Virus record (IMG/VR): IMGVR_UViG_3300030419_001484 | Location: 1-64,000 of that record | Length of the DNA: 64,000 nt | Reading direction: 5' to 3' (one strand) | From: a virus | In this document: in pieces, positions 57,092-64,000 of the stretch | Numbering within the stretch: position 1 is the stretch's first letter | How the letters are laid out: each line of letters opens with the position of its first letter | Program-made: the position numbers and the translations under genes | The notes under the pieces: model-generated | Seen by the model: the letters and a program-made list of their open reading frames with translations, nothing else | What the model was told of the DNA's origin: nothing | Databases searched by the model: none

Positions 57092-57479
57092 TATCTATGC
57101 GTGGGTAATCGTATATCTAACAATTTTCGCACAACCACTTCTTGCAGAAAAGAATCGTTATGGTCAAGAAGAAAAACACCCCAACATCATACAATGTTTT
57201 TCATGTTACCTAAAGAAGTTTTCTGATTGGACTTGGGAACAAGAGAAACGATTAGGTAAACGTGAAGACCCTAAGTATATAACCTGTCGAAGATACAAAA
57301 GAGTTCAAGCAAAGAACGGACAACAAGTCTGCATCTACAAAGGTGCAAACAACACTTACACATTAGTTGTCGAAGGCCAGTGTCCGAGTGAATATCGTTG
57401 TAAGTATGACCCACATGGAAAAGAACCAAACATAGATAGTGTGGTGGATTCTCTTAACGACTCATTCAAAAAGAAGTAA
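57042..57479 (+). CDS. Secreted Cys-rich protein
   Basis: 145 residues. Hydrophobic signal-like region (about 13-34) ending P-L-L-A-E, then a basic mature domain with six Cys spaced C-x2-C...C...C...C...C, suitable for disulfides in the periplasm. Next to gp5. Function unknown. Confidence 0.6.
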   Translation: MSFQKKHKHLSTIQIFNIYAWVIVYLTIFAQPLLAEKNRYGQEEKHPNIIQCFSCYLKKFSDWTWEQEKRLGKREDPKYITCRRYKRVQAKNGQQVCIYKGANNTYTLVVEGQCPSEYRCKYDPHGKEPNIDSVVDSLNDSFKKK

Positions 57480-57504
57480 TAAATAACTCGTAAGGAGTTT
57501 ATTT

Positions 57505-59625
57505 ATGCAAAACTTTATGGGTATGGATGGTTTCGTCTGGTTTACTGGAGTCGTAGAAGATAGAGGTGACCCATCAAAACTTGGTCGTGTAAGAGTTCGT
57601 TGTGTAGGACATCATACAGACGATAAGAATAAAATACCAACAGCAGATCTGCCTTGGGCTCATGTCATGCACCCTGTTACAGACCCATCTATGAATGGTA
57701 TGGGTCATACTCCATCATTCATGGTTGAGGGAACATGGGTGATTGGTTTCTTTATGGATGCAGAAGATAAACAACAACCTGTTATTATAGGAACACTACC
57801 TGGCGTTCCAGATGAAAAACCCAACCCATCAAAAGGTTTTTATGACCCAAATGGTGTTTATCCCAAATCAGATTTCCTAGATGAGTCAGATACCAATCGT
57901 CTTGCAAGAGGTGAAACAGACAATACTATCGTCCCTTTGAAAAAGAGCAGTAGACTAAAAAATATAACACTCGCAGATGGAACAGAGTGGGATGAACCAG
58001 AAACAACTTATGATGCAAAATATCCAAGTAATCATGTGTTCGAGTCTGAAGCTGGACATATAGTAGAACTTGATGACACATCTGGTGCAGAGAGATTGCA
58101 TGAGTATTCTAGTTCTGGTACGTTCTATGAGATAGATAAAGATGGAAATAGACACGCAAGAGTTATTGGTGATAACAAAGAAATAATAAATGGCAGTAAC
58201 TTCAATTTTACACAAAAAGATTTCAACCTCACAGTCGCTGGAACTCTCAACATTAAATGTAAAAATTTAAATATAGAGGTTGAAGAAGATTACATAGATG
58301 AGATTGAGGGAGATAGAATAAGTTATATTCTAGGACAAAAGACTTTAGATATTACAGGTGCAGTTACAGAAAACTATGGTTCTACCATTACTCGTTCTGT
58401 AAGTGGTATCACAACAAACAATCATGATGCAAATGTTTTAAATTATATTGATGGTGACTTTGAAGTTCATACATCAGCTGCAGTTGATATATTTGCAAAG
58501 ACCACAGTAAATATTGATACTGCATCTTTTGATGTTGATGCAGAAACAGTTGCAACCATAACTTCTGCAACATCAACAATCAATGGTTCTACAGCTGCAA
58601 ATCTAAGAGGTGCGACTATAGATATAAGCGATACCTCTGTAGGATCTCCATCTGTTACTGACCCAACTGAACCTACAATTACAGAACCGACTGAACCAAC
58701 CATATTACTTTCAACACCATCGGCTGCAAACATTGGTGGTGGGTTAGAAGAAGAGCCGACTGACTTAACAACAGGACAAAAATTCAAATCAGAATCAGGC
58801 GCTCCCTTTGCTGGTTCTAATTCACAGGATAATGAATTTGATAACTCAGACCTAGACCCACCAACAAGTACAAGTTGTACAAGAAAAGATTTAGGAACAG
58901 TATCAGCACAGGAAGAATCAAATAAAGATGCTGGTGCGTTAGGTTGGGATAGTGGAGGAGGTTACTCATACGGAACATATCAAGTTGCATCTGGTAATGG
59001 TCGAACTGATATTGATGGGCCAAAAGGTTCGAGTATGGTTTCTTTTGCAAAATTTTTAAGAAATGAAAAGAATGGATACAGGGATTTTTATACGATACTT
59101 GGAGGTGACAATATTCCAAAGGATGCAGCTGCGAGTAATAATGCAACATTTGTTGGTCAAGGTGGAACTCCACCAGCAGGAACTTTTCAGAGAAAATGGA
59201 GTGACCTTGCCAAAGATCCAGTAAATGGTGAGAGGTTTAAACAAGCACAACATGATTGGGTACAAAGAACTCACTACGATAGAGCAGTTAGTAAAATTAA
59301 AAACTCAACAGGTATTGACCTTTGTGATAATTTTCATAGTTCTGGTATTCAAGATGCGATATGGAGTACGGCAGTTCAACATGGGCCTGGTGGTGCGAAT
59401 ACTATCTTTAAGGAAGCACTAAGAAAAACTGGAAAGACAATAGACACAGTTACAGATGAAGAATTGATTAATGCAATATATGATGAAAGAGAACTAAAAA
59501 TAAAAGAGGGTGGTTTAACATCAAGTGAGAAAACAGCAGTTTTAAATAGATACGATAGGGAAAGACCGAAGGCACTCGCATTAAATACTAATACTGAGTT
59601 CAATGTTACGTCTATCGGCCCATAG
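57505..59625 (+). CDS. gp5: Baseplate hub spike with lysozyme-like domain (gp5-like)
   Basis: 706 residues. OB-fold at about 10-100 (G-V-V-E-D-R, V-I-I-G-T-L-P-G), beta-helix needle at about 185-370, Thr/Pro/Glu-rich linker (about 390-420) and a C-terminal domain with V-S-A-Q-E-E-S-N, G-G-Y-S-Y-G-T-Y-Q and A-V-Q-H-G-P-G-G typical of muramidase-like tail lysins. In T4 the lysozyme lies between OB-fold and needle; here it is at the end. It should pierce and digest the cell wall on infection. Confidence 0.85.
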   Translation: MQNFMGMDGFVWFTGVVEDRGDPSKLGRVRVRCVGHHTDDKNKIPTADLPWAHVMHPVTDPSMNGMGHTPSFMVEGTWVIGFFMDAEDKQQPVIIGTLPGVPDEKPNPSKGFYDPNGVYPKSDFLDESDTNRLARGETDNTIVPLKKSSRLKNITLADGTEWDEPETTYDAKYPSNHVFESEAGHIVELDDTSGAERLHEYSSSGTFYEIDKDGNRHARVIGDNKEIINGSNFNFTQKDFNLTVAGTLNIKCKNLNIEVEEDYIDEIEGDRISYILGQKTLDITGAVTENYGSTITRSVSGITTNNHDANVLNYIDGDFEVHTSAAVDIFAKTTVNIDTASFDVDAETVATITSATSTINGSTAANLRGATIDISDTSVGSPSVTDPTEPTITEPTEPTILLSTPSAANIGGGLEEEPTDLTTGQKFKSESGAPFAGSNSQDNEFDNSDLDPPTSTSCTRKDLGTVSAQEESNKDAGALGWDSGGGYSYGTYQVASGNGRTDIDGPKGSSMVSFAKFLRNEKNGYRDFYTILGGDNIPKDAAASNNATFVGQGGTPPAGTFQRKWSDLAKDPVNGERFKQAQHDWVQRTHYDRAVSKIKNSTGIDLCDNFHSSGIQDAIWSTAVQHGPGGANTIFKEALRKTGKTIDTVTDEELINAIYDERELKIKEGGLTSSEKTAVLNRYDRERPKALALNTNTEFNVTSIGP

Positions 59626-59627
59626 AG

Positions 59628-59635
59628 TATAAATA
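59628..59635 (+). promoter_or_regulatory. T4-type late promoter TATAAATA
   Basis: Exact TATAAATA 25 bases before gp25. Confidence 0.75.
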
Positions 59636-59659
59636 ATATAAAATAAGGAGTCTATATAA

Positions 59660-60085
59660 ATGGGATTTTATGATGCACAAGCAAATAATACTGCAAGAGC
59701 AACACGACAGTATACAGATTTAGATTTATTTTTTGGAAAAAAATCATCTAATAATGATGTCAGACAAGTAACAGATGTTCAAGCAGTTAAGAGATCTATT
59801 CGTAATCTTGTGCAACTTAATACATACGAAAAACCTTTTCATCCAGAAATCTCTGGTGGTGTAAGAGAGTTATTGTTTGAACCTATGTCTCCAATTACAG
59901 CAGTTGTAGTCGCAAGAAAAATAGAAGATGTGATTAACAACTTTGAACCAAGAGCTCGTCTGGTTTCTGTTCGTTCAATACCAGACTTAGATCGTAATGC
60001 ATATGAAGTGTCAGTAGAATTTTATATTGTGAATGCTCCAACAGAACTTGTGGACTTCTCCATCATGTTAGAAAGATTACGATAA
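59660..60085 (+). CDS. gp25: Baseplate wedge subunit (T4 gp25-like)
   Basis: 141 residues. The EPR-type core F-E-P-M-S-P and R-N-L-V-Q-L-N-T-Y-E-K-P-F-H-P are the gp25/GPW signature, shared with T6SS TssE. Starts sheath assembly and joins wedges. AAGGAG upstream. Confidence 0.93.
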   Translation: MGFYDAQANNTARATRQYTDLDLFFGKKSSNNDVRQVTDVQAVKRSIRNLVQLNTYEKPFHPEISGGVRELLFEPMSPITAVVVARKIEDVINNFEPRARLVSVRSIPDLDRNAYEVSVEFYIVNAPTELVDFSIMLERLR

Positions 60086-62016
60086 TGGCAGTAAATGAAA
60101 AAAGACTCAATGTTACAGAATTTGATTTTGATGACATAAAAGATAATTTAAAAGTTTTTCTGAAAGGTCAATCAGAATTTAAAGACTATGATTTTGAGGG
60201 TTCTGGTATGAGTACGTTATTAGATGTGCTTGCATATAACACTCACTATCTAGGTTTTAATGCAAATATGTTAGCAAATGAAATGTTCCTTGATAGTGCA
60301 TCTCTTAGGTCAAGTGTTGTATCACACGCAAAGACTTTAGGGTATGAGGTGACTTCTGCAAGAGCTCCAATTGCAACAGTAAATGTTGCACTTACCACAA
60401 CAAGTTCTTCAAAAACAATGTCTGCTGGAACTGCGTTCTCCACTACAGTAGATGATGTGAGTTATCAGTTTGTCACTATTGCAGACGTAACTGAAACTAA
60501 CAGTGGTGGGTTTGTAACTTTTAATAACGTAAGTATATATGAGGGTACTTATCTAACTTCAAAGTACCTTGTCGATACATCTGATGCAGCTCAAAGATTT
60601 CTGTTACCAGATAGTCGTATAGATACATCAACATTAAAGGTACAAGTTCAAAACTCTGCATCTGATTCAACAGTTACAACTTACACTAAAGCGACAGACA
60701 TATCTCAACTATCTTCAACAAGTTCAGTTTATTATTTACAAGAAGTTGAAAATGGTAGACATGAAGTATACTTTGGTGATGGTAATGTTAGTAAAGCATT
60801 GTCTGATGGAAACATTGTTATATTTAATTATGTTGTTACAAACAAAACTGCATCTAATGGAGCATCATCTTTCTCTAGTCCGTCAACAATTGATGGTGTG
60901 AGTGACATTACAGTTACCACAGTTGCAGATGCATCTGGTGGGGCAGAACCAGAAAGTCTTGCATCTATAAAACTACAGGCACCACTTGATTATGCATCAC
61001 AAGGTCGTGCAGTTACCACAGACGATTATGTAACGTATACCAAAAAACTTTTTGCAAACACACAGGCCGTTTCTGTTTGGGGTGGAGAAGATGGTGGATA
61101 TGACCCAGCAACAGGTATCACCTCAGTTCCAGAATATGGTAAAGTTTTTATTTCTGTAAGAAGTACTACAGGACAAAATCTTACGGACACAGAGAAAACA
61201 CAATTAGTAAATGACTTTTCAAAATATAAAGTGGGGTCTATAACTCCTGTGATTGTTAATCCAGAAACAACATTCCTCATACTTGGTGTAACATTTCAGT
61301 ACAACTCAAACACAACAACAAAAACAAATACTGATTTAGAAACATTAGTTAATGCAACAATATCAGATTACAATACTGATAACCTAAAAGATTTTAACAG
61401 ACCATTTAGACACTCACAACTAACAGGTTTAATTGATGATACTGATACATCAATATTAAGTAACGTGACTACAGTTACACTTGCAAAGTTGATTACACCA
61501 ACAACAACAGCTGAAACTGCATACACACTAAGTTTTAACAATGCATTTTATAATCCACATTCTGGACATAAGGCGACTGATGGTGGTATAGTAGCATCAA
61601 CTGGTTTTTTTATAGATGGTGCATCTACAGAGTATTTCTTTGATGAAGATGGTGAAGGTAATCTTAGAATATATTATCTAGTTGCTGGTGTTCGAACATA
61701 TTATGATGCTCTTGCTGGAACAATAGATTATACTAATGGAATAATAAAAATCAATCCTGTAAAAATAACAAGTGTGTCTGATGTTGATGATTCTTCATCT
61801 ACACAGTTTAGATTAACAGTTATACCAAACTCCAACGATATCGTGCCTGTTAGAAATCAATTAATAGAACTTGATTTAACTAATACAACTGTAACTGGTT
61901 CTGTTGATACAACTGCAACCACAGGAAAAGGTTATACTGTAAAAACAACTGGAACAACAAGTACAACAACTGTAACTACGACTGCATCGACAACACCGAC
62001 CACATCTGGTTACTAA
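60085..62016 (+). CDS. gp6: Baseplate wedge subunit (T4 gp6-like)
   Basis: 643 residues. The N-terminal F-D-D-I-K-D-N-L-K-V-F-L and L-A-Y-N-T-H-Y-L-G-F-N-A-N-M-L-A-N-E are typical gp6, and the gpJ-like domain follows (D-Y-A-S-Q-G-R-A-V-T-T-D-D-Y). The last 40 residues are Thr-rich. It forms the inner wedge dimers with gp53 and gp25. Overlaps gp25 by one base. Confidence 0.92.
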   Translation: MAVNEKRLNVTEFDFDDIKDNLKVFLKGQSEFKDYDFEGSGMSTLLDVLAYNTHYLGFNANMLANEMFLDSASLRSSVVSHAKTLGYEVTSARAPIATVNVALTTTSSSKTMSAGTAFSTTVDDVSYQFVTIADVTETNSGGFVTFNNVSIYEGTYLTSKYLVDTSDAAQRFLLPDSRIDTSTLKVQVQNSASDSTVTTYTKATDISQLSSTSSVYYLQEVENGRHEVYFGDGNVSKALSDGNIVIFNYVVTNKTASNGASSFSSPSTIDGVSDITVTTVADASGGAEPESLASIKLQAPLDYASQGRAVTTDDYVTYTKKLFANTQAVSVWGGEDGGYDPATGITSVPEYGKVFISVRSTTGQNLTDTEKTQLVNDFSKYKVGSITPVIVNPETTFLILGVTFQYNSNTTTKTNTDLETLVNATISDYNTDNLKDFNRPFRHSQLTGLIDDTDTSILSNVTTVTLAKLITPTTTAETAYTLSFNNAFYNPHSGHKATDGGIVASTGFFIDGASTEYFFDEDGEGNLRIYYLVAGVRTYYDALAGTIDYTNGIIKINPVKITSVSDVDDSSSTQFRLTVIPNSNDIVPVRNQLIELDLTNTTVTGSVDTTATTGKGYTVKTTGTTSTTTVTTTASTTPTTSGY

Positions 62017-62026
62017 TGAGTAAACA

Positions 62027-64000
62027 ATGAGTAAGAATGAAACTAAACTTACCACTAAGGTATCCTCACTTATTTCTGGTCAAGTGCCTGAGTTTGTTGA
62101 ATCGGATCATTCTTTATTCGTAAAATTTTTAAAAGATTATTACAAATTTTTAGAAGCAGGACAATTAACTGTAACTGCAACTATACAAAATATAATTCAA
62201 GAAACAGTAACCACAAGTTACATCTTACAAGAGGATGGTGAAAGAACTCTTGCAGAAAGTTCATCTGGTAAGTTTATAAACGGAGAAACTATTACAGGTG
62301 GAACATCTAATGCGACTGCAACTGTTCTTATAGAAGATTCTAGAAATAGTCGCCTTTATATTACATCTCAACAATTATTCATAACAGGAGAAACCATAAC
62401 AGGTTCTACATCTAGTTCTACTGCGACTGTAGATGAGTATCGTGCAAACCCTGTTCAGAACATACAACAACTTCTTGAGTATGGTAATACAGATACAACT
62501 ATTCACGACTTTCTTGAAAAACTTAGATTATCATTTATGGCTGGAATACCTAACAGTCTTGCATCTGGAACATCAAAAAGAAATCTTATAAAAAATATAA
62601 AAGATTTATATGCGGCTAAAGGAACAAGTGAAGCAACTAAACTTTTTAGTAGATTGTTTCTAGGGGAAGAAGCTGGAGTTCTATATCCCAATCAATATAT
62701 TATGAAACCCTCACATGGTGACTTTAGACAAAAAACAGTTCTTAGAGCATCTGCTGATTCTGGTGTTTTTGGTAGTGAAGTTATAGGACAAGTTATCACT
62801 GGTGCATCATCTGGTGCAACTGCTGTTATTGAGGCAAGTGTTGATTTCCAACAAGCTGGTGTTGCTATATCAGAACTACAAATTGCAAACTTAGTTGGAA
62901 CATTTACTGATGGTGAGAAGTTTACTGCAACATCAACTACAAAAGATTTAGAGGTTGGGTTTACAATTAGAGCCATAGTATCTTCTGGAACTATAGTTAA
63001 TGATGGTATACTTCATGATGATAATGAGGATATAACATTAGAGTCAATCGGTAATGAAAATGCAACTGTAAAAGTTGGTGGAATTAAAAGAGGTTCAGTA
63101 AGTGGAGTTGAGATTGATGATGTAGGTCAGAAATATGAAGTTGGTGATGCTATTACTTTTACAGCGGTCAGTGCAGATACAGATGTTGAGTCTGCTGTAG
63201 GTTTTGTTAGTATGGTTGGTGGTGGTATCCAGTTAGAAACTGGAACACTGGACGACTCAAGTTTGACTGATGATGCAATTATATTGGAGTCTGGTTCAAC
63301 AACACACTTAGAACCTTTTAGTATTATACTTGAACAAATTACTACCGATACTTTTAAAGGTGATGGTGATACAACAGTATTCACTCTAACCAATCTAAGT
63401 ACAAGCACAGACTCAGACATAACAGTTTATCTTGACAATATAAAACAGACAACCACTAACAAAGATGGAACTACTAACTTTACACTGAGTGGAACAACAC
63501 TTACATTCACAACTGCACCAGAAGATAGAGCAAATATAAGACTTGAGGGTGCAGCCAATGATGCGTTAGTTTTGGATGGAACAAATTCATCATCTCTAGA
63601 TGCTGGACATAACATCACAACTGAAGAGGGTCTTGACTTTGAACAGAAAGATGCACATACAACATCTACAGACCAAATTGTTTTAGAGTTTGATACCTTT
63701 GAGAACTTAGGTGAAACAGCAGAGAATGGTTCTATACAAAAGATACACATATCTGATGGTGGTGGTTCTTACACAGATTTACCAACATTAGGTATTACAA
63801 CCACAACTGGTACAGGTGCAAAGATTGTTGGAGTTACAAATGACATAGGTGCGTTAACAGATATTAATATACAAGACTCTGGGTTTGCATACTCTGAATC
63901 TAATCCACCAGAAATGACACCACAAGCTCACTTTGTTCTGAAAGATGTAACAGGAACTTTTGCAAGTGGTAATACTTTAACAACTCATGTGGGAACAGTC
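62027..64000 (+). CDS. Large virion protein, truncated by the window edge
   Basis: At least 658 residues, open to the last base. Begins M-S-K-N-E-T-K-L-T-T; a helical region with L-F-V-K-F-L-K-D-Y-Y-K-F-L-E-A-G is typical of a wedge-linked protein after gp6 in marine T4-like phages, and is followed by Thr/Gly-rich beta repeats (I-T-G-G-T-S). A gp7- or gp8-position protein is likely. A five-codon ORF (ATGAGTAAACAATGA) precedes it. Confidence 0.7.
   Translation, partial: MSKNETKLTTKVSSLISGQVPEFVESDHSLFVKFLKDYYKFLEAGQLTVTATIQNIIQETVTTSYILQEDGERTLAESSSGKFINGETITGGTSNATATVLIEDSRNSRLYITSQQLFITGETITGSTSSSTATVDEYRANPVQNIQQLLEYGNTDTTIHDFLEKLRLSFMAGIPNSLASGTSKRNLIKNIKDLYAAKGTSEATKLFSRLFLGEEAGVLYPNQYIMKPSHGDFRQKTVLRASADSGVFGSEVIGQVITGASSGATAVIEASVDFQQAGVAISELQIANLVGTFTDGEKFTATSTTKDLEVGFTIRAIVSSGTIVNDGILHDDNEDITLESIGNENATVKVGGIKRGSVSGVEIDDVGQKYEVGDAITFTAVSADTDVESAVGFVSMVGGGIQLETGTLDDSSLTDDAIILESGSTTHLEPFSIILEQITTDTFKGDGDTTVFTLTNLSTSTDSDITVYLDNIKQTTTNKDGTTNFTLSGTTLTFTTAPEDRANIRLEGAANDALVLDGTNSSSLDAGHNITTEEGLDFEQKDAHTTSTDQIVLEFDTFENLGETAENGSIQKIHISDGGGSYTDLPTLGITTTTGTGAKIVGVTNDIGALTDINIQDSGFAYSESNPPEMTPQAHFVLKDVTGTFASGNTLTTHVGTV

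Noticed and set aside
62016-62030. Five-codon ORF ATGAGTAAACAATGA before the last gene
   Set aside because: Too short for a gene; noted only as a possible duplicated start region.
1-64000. CRISPR arrays, insertion sequences or transposases
   Set aside because: No regularly spaced repeats, transposase motifs or target duplications were seen by eye.

Overview
The window is part of the genome of a T4-type tailed phage (contractile tail). Hallmarks read directly from the proteins are the T4 baseplate and tail set (gp4, gp48, gp53, gp5, gp25, gp6, gp26/gp51, gp54), the T4 replication and late-transcription set (gp61 primase, gp59 helicase loader, gp32, RNase H, gp33) and T4-type late promoters (TATAAATA). 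The DNA is AT-rich. Marine-phage auxiliary genes are common: class II ribonucleotide reductase, PhoH, ThyX, an A-type Fe-S carrier, and many 2-oxoglutarate/Fe(II) oxygenases. A phage-borne, circularly permuted two-piece tmRNA of alphaproteobacterial type suggests a marine alphaproteobacterial host, possibly SAR11-like. The host assignment is inference.

Layout. 1-5.6 kb: virion-associated genes, several with T4-like capsid-targeting N-termini. 5.7-8.7 kb: small membrane proteins, a spanin-like pair and a lipase-like protein. 8.7-12.7 kb: primase, NrdJ, zinc-ribbon proteins and a nuclease. 12.7-19.2 kb: small early genes behind sigma70-like promoters, RNase H and a short outer-membrane-barrel-like protein. 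15.0-27.5 kb: the first oxygenase cluster, mixed with SleB and GH108 lysins, PhoH, a glycosylase-like protein and a PD-(D/E)XK exonuclease. 27.7-31.7 kb: IscA-like protein, permuted tmRNA, gp33, gp59, gp32 and tRNA-Thr. 31.7-36.6 kb (minus strand): tape-measure candidate, EF-hand membrane protein, gp26 with a -1 frameshift extension (gp51), gp54-like protein and gp4. 36.6-41.1 kb: gp48, gp53, hub-like protein and P-loop kinase. 41.2-46.8 kb: dense small genes, glutaredoxin, nuclease and ThyX. 44.5-56.2 kb: the second oxygenase cluster with an FAD-dependent halogenase and a 1 kb non-coding regulatory/RNA region (52.46-53.55 kb). 56.4-64 kb: gp5 hub-lysin, gp25, gp6 and a truncated structural gene.

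The genes fall into two expression classes that can be seen in the sequence. Small accessory operons start from TTGACA promoters, and in six of them an ACGAATCA-like motif sits at essentially fixed spacing between -35 and -10. Virion genes are preceded by TATAAATA. The most unusual features are the permuted phage tmRNA with genes nested in its spacer, the fixed-geometry promoter motif, the U-UUU-UUA frameshift joining gp26 and gp51, the set of 17 oxygenase-like genes with a linked halogenase, and the structured RNA at 52.8 kb.
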